From G013214665 sp964649815 (lineage in GTDB: Bacteria; Pseudomonadota; Alphaproteobacteria; Rhodobacterales; Rhodobacteraceae): DNA of 42,615 nt. Below, one piece after another: positions 23,698-30,950 of the stretch; position 1 is the first letter of the stretch, and each line of letters begins with the position of its first letter. The notes under the pieces were generated by a model that saw nothing but the letters and a program-made list of their open reading frames with translations, did no database searches and had not been told where the DNA came from. The translations under genes were made by a program, and so were the position numbers. The DNA is taken from positions 1 through 42,615 of the forward strand of contig CAZYQC010000026.1 in assembly GCA_964649815.1 (NCBI GenBank), given 5' to 3'.

Positions 23698-25626
23698 TCA
23701 GGCGCGCGCCTCTCCGATTTGCGCAACGCCCAGCACGTCCAAGACCTTGGCGACGATATGCTCGGCGTTCATGCCTGCGACATCGTACATGGCTTGCGGG
23801 CTTGCTTGATCGATGAAGATGTCCGGCAGCACCATCGAACGATAGGCAAAGCCGCTGTCAAAGACGCCTTCTTCGGCCAACAATTGCGCCACGTGGCTGC
23901 CAAACCCGCCGACGGCGCCTTCTTCAATCGTGATCATTGCGGCGTGATCTGCGGCCAGTTGCAAAATGAGATCCCGATCCAGCGGCTTGGCAAAGCGCGC
24001 GTCTGCGATGGACGGGTCTATCCCTTTTGCGCGGAGCAATTCTGCGGCCTGTTCGACCTCTGCCAAGCGGGTGCCAAAAGACAAAAGGGCGACGCGGTTG
24101 CCAGAATGGATCATCCGGCCTTTGCCGATTTCCAGCACCTCGCCTTTTTCCGGCATATCAACGCCGCGGCCTTCGCCTCTGGGAAAGCGGAAGGCGATGG
24201 GGCCGTCGTCATGGGCTGCGGAGGTCGCAACCATGTGGCACAGCTCGGCCTCATCTGCCGCGGCCATCACCGTAAACCCAGGCAGGTTCGCGAGATACGC
24301 CACATCAAAAGCGCCCGCATGCGTCGCGCCATCTGCGCCAACAAGTCCGGCGCGGTCGATGGCAAAGCGGACAGGAAGACGTTGAATGGCAACGTCGTGG
24401 ACGACCTGATCGTAACCGCGCTGAAGAAACGTCGAATACATCGCACAAAATGGCTTTAACCCGCCAGCGGCCAAAGCCGCAGAAAACGTCACGCCATGTT
24501 GCTCTGCAATTCCGACATCAAAACACCGGCTGGGGTACCGTTCGGCAAAGAGGTTCAATCCAGTGCCATCGGGCATAGCCGCTGTTACGGCGCAAATCTT
24601 GTCATCCTCGGCCGCGCATCTCAAAAGCTCGCGGGCAAAAACGCTGGTGTAGCTTGGCGCGTTCGACGGAGCTTTCTTTTGCTCGCCCGTGACGACATCA
24701 AACTTGGACACGCCGTGGCCCTTGTCACGCGCCTGTTCGGCGGGGGCATAGCCTTTGCCCTTTTTGGTCATGACATGGATTAAAATCGGACCAGTGGCGC
24801 GCGCTTTGACGGTGCGCATAACGGGCAAGAGTTGTTCCATATCATGCCCGTCAATCGGCCCCAGATAGGACACGCCAAGCTCTTCGAACAATGTGCCGCC
24901 GACGGTCATTCCTTTGAGCATATCGCGCGCCCGCTTTGCACCTTCGCGGAACGGCTCGGGCAGCAGGCTGACCGCCCCTTTGGCGGCGGCTTTGATCTCT
25001 TGAAATGGCTCGCCAGCGTAAAGGCGCGACAGGTAAGAGGACATCGCGCCAACAGGCGGCGCGATCGACATCTCATTGTCGTTCAGGATGATGATCATGC
25101 GCTTTTTGAGATGCCCAGCATTGTTGAGCGCCTCGTAGGCCATGCCCGCGCTCATCGAGCCATCGCCTATCACCGCAATGGCGTCGCCCAATCCTTCGGG
25201 TACAACGCCGCCCAGATCACGCGCGACGGCAAAGCCCAAAGCGGCAGAGATGCTGGTCGAGGAATGCGCAGCACCGAACGGATCGTAAGGCGATTCAGAG
25301 CGTTTGGTAAAACCGCTCAGCCCGTTTTCCTGACGCAAGGTGCGAATACGGTCACGGCGTTCGGTCAAGATTTTATGCGGGTAACACTGATGCCCGACAT
25401 CCCAGACGATCTTGTCGCGCGGAGTGTCGAAAATTGCATGCAGGGCCACGGTCAATTCAACCACGCCCAAACCTGCGCCCAGATGACCGCCTGTTTCCGA
25501 AACAGCCGAAATCGTCTCGGCGCGGACTTCGCTGGCGAGTTGCGCCAATTGCGCATCGCTGAGCGGTTTCATATCGGCGGGCCGTTGGATCGTGTCCAAC
25601 AAAGGGGTGTGCGGGCGGTCAGTCAT
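23698..25626 (-). CDS. dxs: 1-Deoxy-D-xylulose-5-phosphate synthase
   Basis: A 642-residue thiamine-diphosphate enzyme that condenses pyruvate with glyceraldehyde 3-phosphate, the committing step of the MEP isoprenoid pathway. Seen: DVGHQCYPHKIL, the ThDP/metal motif GDGSMSAGMAYEALNNAG, GPIDGHD, AAMPDGTGL, IAEQHGVTF with the catalytic glutamate, and the C-terminal transketolase domain. Length is standard. It is the last gene of the petP-petR-hdaH-xseB-ispA-dxs run, 19 bp after ispA, so supply and chain elongation are co-expressed. Confidence 0.97.
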   Translation of the reverse strand: MTDRPHTPLLDTIQRPADMKPLSDAQLAQLASEVRAETISAVSETGGHLGAGLGVVELTVALHAIFDTPRDKIVWDVGHQCYPHKILTERRDRIRTLRQENGLSGFTKRSESPYDPFGAAHSSTSISAALGFAVARDLGGVVPEGLGDAIAVIGDGSMSAGMAYEALNNAGHLKKRMIIILNDNEMSIAPPVGAMSSYLSRLYAGEPFQEIKAAAKGAVSLLPEPFREGAKRARDMLKGMTVGGTLFEELGVSYLGPIDGHDMEQLLPVMRTVKARATGPILIHVMTKKGKGYAPAEQARDKGHGVSKFDVVTGEQKKAPSNAPSYTSVFARELLRCAAEDDKICAVTAAMPDGTGLNLFAERYPSRCFDVGIAEQHGVTFSAALAAGGLKPFCAMYSTFLQRGYDQVVHDVAIQRLPVRFAIDRAGLVGADGATHAGAFDVAYLANLPGFTVMAAADEAELCHMVATSAAHDDGPIAFRFPRGEGRGVDMPEKGEVLEIGKGRMIHSGNRVALLSFGTRLAEVEQAAELLRAKGIDPSIADARFAKPLDRDLILQLAADHAAMITIEEGAVGGFGSHVAQLLAEEGVFDSGFAYRSMVLPDIFIDQASPQAMYDVAGMNAEHIVAKVLDVLGVAQIGEARA

Positions 25627-25645
25627 GGGTTCGCCTTTGAGGCCG

Positions 25646-26512
25646 TCACTTGTTTCGCGAAATCACAAAACGCGCCGTGGCGCGCAGCGTTTCCGCTTGG
25701 TCGCCGTATGTATGTAAGGCGTCACAGGCAGAGTCCACCAAATCAGAGGCGCGTCTCTTCGCCTCATCCAAACCAAGCAGCGACACGAAGGTGGCTTTTC
25801 CAGCATCCGCGTCTTTGCCGGTTGCTTTGCCAACTGTCGCCGCATCGCCGGTGACGTCGAGCACATCGTCGGCAATTTGAAAGGCCAAACCCAAAGCTTG
25901 TGCATAGGTCAAAAGGGCCGTTTCATCGGCTTGTGCAAGACGCGGGCCAGCGCAGGCAGACCATTCGATCAGGGCGCCGGTTTTGCCCCGTTGCAATTCG
26001 GTGATTTCGGCGAGGCTCAGAGGCGTCTGGGAGGTTTCGGCGGCGATGTCCAACGCCTGTCCCAAGACCATACCTTCGGCGCCGCTTGCCTTGGCGAGAG
26101 TTTGAGCCATACGCGCCCGCACGGCGCCCGATCCGACAAGATCATGGGTCACGAGGTCAAATGCCAGGGTCTGCAAAGCGTCACCCGCCAAGACAGCGGT
26201 TGCTTCGTCCCATTTGCGATGGACCGTCGGCGCGCCCCGGCGCAGATCGTCGTCGTCCATACAGGGCAAGTCGTCGTGCACGAGGCTGTAGGCGTGCAAT
26301 GCCTCGATCGCGCAAGCCGGCCAGATCGCCTGATCAGCCGAGATACCGTGAAGCCGCGCACCCTCTAGCACAAGAAAACCACGCAAGCGTTTGCCGCCGC
26401 GTGTCGCATGCCCCATCGCATGCGTGATGGGAATGTCCGGCAATTCGGCCAAGACGCCGTCCATATGCGATTGAATGGCCGTTTGCGCCGCGTTCAAGCT
26501 GGCTTCGAACAT
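25646..26512 (-). CDS. ispA: Short-chain (geranyl/farnesyl) polyprenyl diphosphate synthase
   Basis: 288 residues. The first aspartate-rich motif is DDLPCMDDDDLRR (from Asp80) and the second is FQIADDVLDVTGD. Both bind magnesium and the allylic diphosphate. The two-residue CM insertion in DDLPCMDDD is typical of bacterial FPP synthases. Product farnesyl diphosphate leads to ubiquinone, undecaprenyl phosphate and carotenoids. xseB ends 5 bp upstream of its start, and dxs follows. Confidence 0.95.
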   Translation of the reverse strand: MFEASLNAAQTAIQSHMDGVLAELPDIPITHAMGHATRGGKRLRGFLVLEGARLHGISADQAIWPACAIEALHAYSLVHDDLPCMDDDDLRRGAPTVHRKWDEATAVLAGDALQTLAFDLVTHDLVGSGAVRARMAQTLAKASGAEGMVLGQALDIAAETSQTPLSLAEITELQRGKTGALIEWSACAGPRLAQADETALLTYAQALGLAFQIADDVLDVTGDAATVGKATGKDADAGKATFVSLLGLDEAKRRASDLVDSACDALHTYGDQAETLRATARFVISRNK

Positions 26513-26517
26513 GCGGC

Positions 26518-26760
26518 TTACATGCCTTCGACGGGTTTCAGGCCTGCTGGGTTGCCATCCGCATCAAGCGTGATCGCAGCCACTTTTTCTTCGGCTTCTT
26601 TCAGCTTGGTTTCGCAACGCGCCTTCAAAGCCGCCCCGCGTTCATACAGCTTGATTGAATCGTCCAAGGCGACATCACCGCGTTCCAACTGGCCCAGCAC
26701 CTGTTCCAGTTCGGCCATTGCCTGTTCGAATGTCATCTCATCTACGGGCGTGTCACTCAT
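26518..26760 (-). CDS. xseB: Exodeoxyribonuclease VII small subunit
   Basis: 80 residues, the usual size. The helical hairpin MTFEQAMAELEQVLGQLERGDVALDDSIKLYERGAALKARCETKLKEAEEKV matches the family throughout (given here as description: FEQAMAELEQ, LDDSIKLYERG, and CETKLKEAEEKV). It binds the XseA large subunit, which is not in the window. Its start overlaps the hdaH stop as ATGA, and ispA follows by 5 bp; the xseB-ispA-dxs order is common in proteobacteria. Confidence 0.95.
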   Translation of the reverse strand: MSDTPVDEMTFEQAMAELEQVLGQLERGDVALDDSIKLYERGAALKARCETKLKEAEEKVAAITLDADGNPAGLKPVEGM

Positions 26761-27695
26761 GTTGCGGCCTTCATTAGTTCTTTCACATGGGCTCTGGCGC
26801 TGGTTGCCAGACCGTTCAGATCATAGCCACCTTCGAGAACCGACACCACCCGGCCATCGCACAGCGCCGCAGCTTCTTCGCAAATTCGGCGTGTCAGAGC
26901 CGCGTAATCCGACGGCGCCCAATTCAGTTGCGCCAAAGGATCGTCTTGATGCGCATCAAAACCGGCGGACAGAATGATCAGTTCGGGCCGGTGCGCGCGG
27001 AGCTTGGGGAAGGCTTTTGTCTCGTATTCCCGCAAGGCATAGACCCCGTCTGTCCCTGGCGGCAACGCCAAGTTCACCACCGTTCCGTGTGGCCCCCGCT
27101 CGGACGCGAGGCCCGTGCCCGGCCACAAAGGCACTTGCTGAGACGTGATGACCGTTGCCCGCGGATCGTCTTGCAGCAAAGCCTGCGTGCCGTTGCCGTG
27201 ATGAACGTCGAAATCTATGACGGCAACGCGAGACAATCCGCAAACATCAAGCGCGTGTTTCGCGGCGATGGCCACATTGCCAAAGACGCAAAAACCCATT
27301 GGCAAAGCATGTTCCGCGTGGTGCCCAGGTGGGCGCATGGCAACAAAGGCATTCGCAGCCTCTTGGCTCAGCACCGCGTCAACTGCTGCAACCGCGCCCC
27401 CAACGGCGCGCCAAATCGCGTTCTCGGAGGTCGGGCAGAGAAACGTTTCGTCACCCAACCCTTGATCCAAGCAGGTGAAGCCTTCGGTTGGAATTTGCGC
27501 ACGGATCTTGCCTGCGTATCCGGCATCGTGAACCAGGCCAATCATCTCATCCGTGCCCAGTGGCGCGTCACGCTGATCCAGACCAAGATCGGCCAAGGTC
27601 TCCAAAACGGCTTTCAGACGATCAACGCGCTCATCGTCGCGGCGCGGCGTCACGTGAAGGTGCGCATCGTCATGCGTAAAAAGAAGTGTTGTCAC
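26757..27695 (-). CDS. Histone-deacetylase-like (acetylpolyamine/acetoin utilisation family) amidohydrolase
   Basis: 312 residues of the arginase/deacetylase fold. The active-site tandem histidines are in MRPPGHHAEH, the zinc ligands in IDFDVHHGNGTQ and SAGFDAHQDDPLAQ, and the transition-state tyrosine in LEGGYDLNGL. It should remove acetyl groups from lysine, polyamine or another amide. Substrate is not predictable. It begins 6 bp after petR and overlaps xseB, so it belongs to the petPR-dxs run, where an acetyl-group link to regulation is only speculation. Confidence 0.92.
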   Translation of the reverse strand: MTTLLFTHDDAHLHVTPRRDDERVDRLKAVLETLADLGLDQRDAPLGTDEMIGLVHDAGYAGKIRAQIPTEGFTCLDQGLGDETFLCPTSENAIWRAVGGAVAAVDAVLSQEAANAFVAMRPPGHHAEHALPMGFCVFGNVAIAAKHALDVCGLSRVAVIDFDVHHGNGTQALLQDDPRATVITSQQVPLWPGTGLASERGPHGTVVNLALPPGTDGVYALREYETKAFPKLRAHRPELIILSAGFDAHQDDPLAQLNWAPSDYAALTRRICEEAAALCDGRVVSVLEGGYDLNGLATSARAHVKELMKAAT

Positions 27696-27701
27696 AATCG
27701 T

Positions 27702-28403
27702 TTAGTCCGGTGCCAGCATGTACCCTGCCCCACGCACCGTCTGCAGGTAGCGAGGCTGTTTCGGGTTGTCTTCGATCTTGCGCCGAAGCCGGGTAATCTG
27801 GACATCGACCGCCCGTTCCTGGGCCTGCCCCCGGTCGCGACCAAGCTCTTCGACCAGTTTCGAGCGGCTGATCGCTTCGCCGGGGCGTGCCGAAAAGATC
27901 TTCATCAGCTGCATCTCTGTCGCGGTCAGCCTCACCAGATCATCGCCCTGCCACATCTCGCCGCGTTCCATGTCATAGCGGATCGGTCCAAGCGACATCA
28001 CCTTGGGGGCGGTATCCTGCGCCGTCGTGTCGGGCACGCGCCGCAGAATCGCATTGATCCGCAACAACAGCTCTTTGGGCTCGAACGGTTTGGGCAGGTA
28101 ATCATCTGCGCCGGCCTCCAGACCTTCGATCCGGTTGCCGGTCTCGCCTTTGGCCGTCAGCAAAAGAATAGGCGTGCTGCTGGTTTCGCGAATGGATCGG
28201 CAGAGGCTCAGACCGTCTTCGCCCGGCATCATCACGTCCAGGACAATCAGGTCAAAGTCCAGCCCAGCAAGCACGCGACGCGCATGTTCCGCTTCGCGTG
28301 CGGCCGTCACCAGGAACCCGTTGCGCATCAGAAACTTTTTCAAAAGCGTGCGAATGCGTTCGTCGTCATCGACGATCAGCAAATGCGGGTCGGTGTGAAT
28401 CAT
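27702..28403 (-). CDS. petR: OmpR-type response regulator, PetR-like
   Basis: 233 residues. Receiver domain with acidic pocket VDDDER, phospho-acceptor Asp56 (LIVLDVMMP), TAK and Lys105 in YLPKPF. The C-terminal winged helix carries RLTATEMQLMKIFSARPGE and ends VRGAGYMLAPD. The resemblance, together with the MarR-type gene just upstream, matches petP-petR of Rhodobacter capsulatus, where PetR is needed for photosynthetic and respiratory growth. No histidine kinase is adjacent. Its start overlaps the petP stop. Regulon here may include the following isoprenoid genes. Confidence 0.88.
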   Translation of the reverse strand: MIHTDPHLLIVDDDERIRTLLKKFLMRNGFLVTAAREAEHARRVLAGLDFDLIVLDVMMPGEDGLSLCRSIRETSSTPILLLTAKGETGNRIEGLEAGADDYLPKPFEPKELLLRINAILRRVPDTTAQDTAPKVMSLGPIRYDMERGEMWQGDDLVRLTATEMQLMKIFSARPGEAISRSKLVEELGRDRGQAQERAVDVQITRLRRKIEDNPKQPRYLQTVRGAGYMLAPD

Positions 28404-28912
28404 GCGCCGGTCTCCTTAAGGCGATGATACGTGCGGCGCATCTCTTGATCCATCATAGCTTCCAGAACTTTGCGGAAACCGGCCACCGCTTCGGGACCAA
28501 CATCGCGAAAGGCAGCGCGCATTCTGGTGCGTTGCGCGTCGGACAAGCGGCCTTCCAAAGCGCGCCCTGCATCTGTCAGGAAAAGATGCCGCTCGCGTTT
28601 GTCGACTTTGCCAACGCGGCTTTCGACCAAGCCGTCTTCGATCAATGTCCGCAGAACCCGGTTGAGCGACTGTTTGGTGACGCCCAGAATGTTCAAAAGG
28701 TTGTTCACAGTGGTGCCAGGCGCACGGTTGATAAAGTGCACCGCTCTGTGGTGCGCGCGGCCATAGGCCATGTCCGCCAGAATGCGATCGGGGTCCGCCG
28801 TAAAGCCGCGATAGGCAAAGAACATGGCTTCGATACCCTGACGCAATTGTTCGTCTGTCAGGAACAGCAGACTCTCTCCGCTGATGGCCCCACTGGCACG
28901 CGCGTCCGTCAT
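28400..28912 (-). CDS. petP: MarR-family regulator, PetP-like
   Basis: 170 residues with a winged helix-turn-helix in the middle: MAYGRAHHRAVHFINRAPG, LLNILGVTKQSLNRVLRTLIEDGLVE and the wing VDKRERHLFLTDAG. This is the MarR pattern, and the gene pair with an OmpR-type regulator is the petP-petR arrangement. Stop and petR start overlap (28400-28403). It heads a six-gene run ending with dxs. Ligand is unknown. The promoter should lie in the 145-bp gap shared with ilvE. Confidence 0.87.
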   Translation of the reverse strand: MTDARASGAISGESLLFLTDEQLRQGIEAMFFAYRGFTADPDRILADMAYGRAHHRAVHFINRAPGTTVNNLLNILGVTKQSLNRVLRTLIEDGLVESRVGKVDKRERHLFLTDAGRALEGRLSDAQRTRMRAAFRDVGPEAVAGFRKVLEAMMDQEMRRTYHRLKETGA

Positions 28913-28957
28913 GCGCTTTGTCCCTCGCCCGATTTTCTTCAGTTTAAGTCAGTGTTG

Positions 28958-28986
28958 TTGACATTACTAGAGTGAAGCGATATCGA
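28958..28986 (+). promoter_or_regulatory. Sigma-70-type promoter for ilvE
   Basis: TTGACA (28958-28963) and TATCGA (28981-28986) are separated by exactly 17 bases. Transcription would start near 28993, giving a leader of about 65 bases before the ilvE ATG. Confidence 0.6.
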
Positions 28987-29057
28987 CTCGCAGGTTTTAC
29001 GCAACAAAATGTCCGAAGCGGACTAAAGGGCGCAATTTTTGCAAATCGGAGGCCGAA

Positions 29058-29924
29058 ATGGCGGGATATGACGACAAAGACGGAAAGATCTGGATGGACG
29101 GCCAGCTGGTCGAATGGCGCGATGCCAACGTCCATATTTTGACGCATGCGATGCACTACGCCTCGTCCGTCTTTGAAGGCGAGCGTGCCTATGGCGGAAA
29201 GATCTTCAAAAGCCGCGAACATTCCGAGCGATTGAAAAAATCGGCCGAGATGATCGACTTTGAGATCCCCTATTCGGTTGACGAATTAGAGGCTGCTAAG
29301 GAAGCCGTTTTGAAGGCCAACGGGCAGTCTGACGCCTATGTCCGGGCTGTCGCGTGGCGCGGCGCTGGGGAAGATATGGGCGTCGCATCGGCCAAGAACC
29401 CGGTTCGCCTGGCAATCGCGTCATGGGAATGGGGTGCCTATTACGGCGACGCGAAGATGAAGGGCGCAAAGCTCGATATCTCCAAATGGAAACGCCCGTC
29501 GCCCGAGACGATCCCAAGCCACGCCAAGGCGGCAGGGCTTTATATGATCTGCACCATGTCCAAACATGCTGCCGAAGCCAAAGGGTGTTCCGACGCGATG
29601 ATGTTTGACTATCGCGGCTATGTCGCGGAGGCGACAGGCGCAAACATCTTCTTTGTAAAGGATGGAGAGGTCCACACACCGGACCCAGATTGCTTTTTGA
29701 ACGGCATCACGCGCCAGACGGTGATCGGCATGCTGAAAGACCGCCAGGTCAAAGTGCACGAACGCCACATCATGCCAGAAGAGCTGGAAAGCTTTGAACA
29801 ATGCTGGCTGACAGGCACCGCTGCGGAAGTGACCCCGGTTGGACAGATCGGCGACTATAACTTTGAGGTCGGCGCGCTCACCCGTGATATCGCCGACGGC
29901 TATGAGAAGTTGGTGCGCCTGTAG
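29058..29924 (+). CDS. ilvE: Branched-chain amino acid aminotransferase
   Basis: A 288-residue fold-type IV PLP enzyme that interconverts leucine, isoleucine and valine with their 2-oxo acids. The PLP lysine is Lys157 in SHAKAAGLY, and the following MFDYRGYVAEATGANIFFVKDG holds the conserved glutamate and phosphate-binding region. TGTAAEVTPVGQIGDY near the end is also typical. An upstream GGAGG lies 8 bases before the ATG. It diverges from petP under a good sigma-70-like promoter and is apparently monocistronic. Confidence 0.95.
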   Translation: MAGYDDKDGKIWMDGQLVEWRDANVHILTHAMHYASSVFEGERAYGGKIFKSREHSERLKKSAEMIDFEIPYSVDELEAAKEAVLKANGQSDAYVRAVAWRGAGEDMGVASAKNPVRLAIASWEWGAYYGDAKMKGAKLDISKWKRPSPETIPSHAKAAGLYMICTMSKHAAEAKGCSDAMMFDYRGYVAEATGANIFFVKDGEVHTPDPDCFLNGITRQTVIGMLKDRQVKVHERHIMPEELESFEQCWLTGTAAEVTPVGQIGDYNFEVGALTRDIADGYEKLVRL

Positions 29925-29943
29925 GCGTGCCTGTCACCGCGTC

Positions 29944-30888
29944 CTATCCACCCTTAGGGTCGTTTAGGGCGCGGGCTTTGCCGCGTTTGATGCCCAGTTG
30001 GTGCTCACGCCAGATGATGATACCGCCGCCGGCCACGACGAGGCTGGCTCCGAGGATCATCGACAATGTTGGCAGCTCTCCGAAAAAGACAAACCCGATG
30101 GCGGTCGCAAAGATCAGCGACGCATAGTCGAACGGCGCGAGCATAGAGGCAGCGCCAAACCGATAGGCCGAGGTGACCAAAATCTGCGCCACGCCTCCGA
30201 TCAGCCCAGCGCAGCACATCAGCGCCAGAATGCCCACGTCCGGGATCACCCACCCAAACGGCAGGGTGAACAGTGACAGGGTCGTCGCGGTCAGAGAAAA
30301 GTAGAACACAATCGCGGCGGTATGTTCTGTCTTGACCAAGGTGCGCACGTGGATCTGAACCAACCCACGGAGCAACGAGGCGACCAAAACAAAAATAGCC
30401 CCAAGCCCCGCAGCTTGGCTGAGGCCAGTGTCGCCGAGGGTTAGGCGCGGCCAGACGACGATCATCACGCCGACCAAGCCAAGCCCGACCGCTGAGATCC
30501 GATAGACGCCAACACGCTCGCCCAGCATAAAGATCGCGAGGATCACGGTAAAAATCGGTGTCGCATAGCCGATTGCCGTCACCTCGGGCAACGGCAACAA
30601 GCCCAGGCCAGCAAAGGTCAAGGCCATTGAACTGGTGCCGATAAGACCGCGCCAAACATGGCCCATCGGGCGCTTGGTGATCAGAGCTTCGCGCAGCTCT
30701 CCGCGTTGCCAGATCCACAATACGATCACCGGCATCGCGCAGAGCGAGCGAAAGAAAACCGCCTGGCCCGCTGGGACCGTTTCGACAGCGGCCTTGATCA
30801 TGGCACCCATCACGATGAACAGAAAGATCGCCACCAGCTTGAGACTGATGGCGAGAGATGGGCGATGGGCGATGGCCGGATCTTGCAT
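29944..30888 (-). CDS. EamA/RhaT-like DMT-superfamily transporter
   Basis: 314 residues from the ATG at 30888; an ATG at 30915 adds nine residues and cannot be excluded. About ten membrane helices form two EamA repeats, the first starting LKLVAIFLFIVMGAMIKAA, the second around LGAIFVLVASLLRGLVQI. It is 62 bp downstream of the SARDH-like gene on the same strand, so it may belong to the methylated-amine operon as an exporter or importer of a product or substrate. Sequence does not give the substrate. It is distinct from the EamA protein at 9259-10128. Confidence 0.84.
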   Translation of the reverse strand: MQDPAIAHRPSLAISLKLVAIFLFIVMGAMIKAAVETVPAGQAVFFRSLCAMPVIVLWIWQRGELREALITKRPMGHVWRGLIGTSSMALTFAGLGLLPLPEVTAIGYATPIFTVILAIFMLGERVGVYRISAVGLGLVGVMIVVWPRLTLGDTGLSQAAGLGAIFVLVASLLRGLVQIHVRTLVKTEHTAAIVFYFSLTATTLSLFTLPFGWVIPDVGILALMCCAGLIGGVAQILVTSAYRFGAASMLAPFDYASLIFATAIGFVFFGELPTLSMILGASLVVAGGGIIIWREHQLGIKRGKARALNDPKGG

Positions 30889-30950
30889 ACGTCCGGTCTG
30901 CGCCGCCTGCGCCAAGAATTCAAGGCATGGCCGCTATGCGTGCGAAGGGA

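Noticed and set aside
26787..28427. A 546-residue plus-strand open frame across hdaH and petR
   Set aside because: It is antisense to two genes with complete catalytic motifs and has no recognisable fold or ribosome-binding site.
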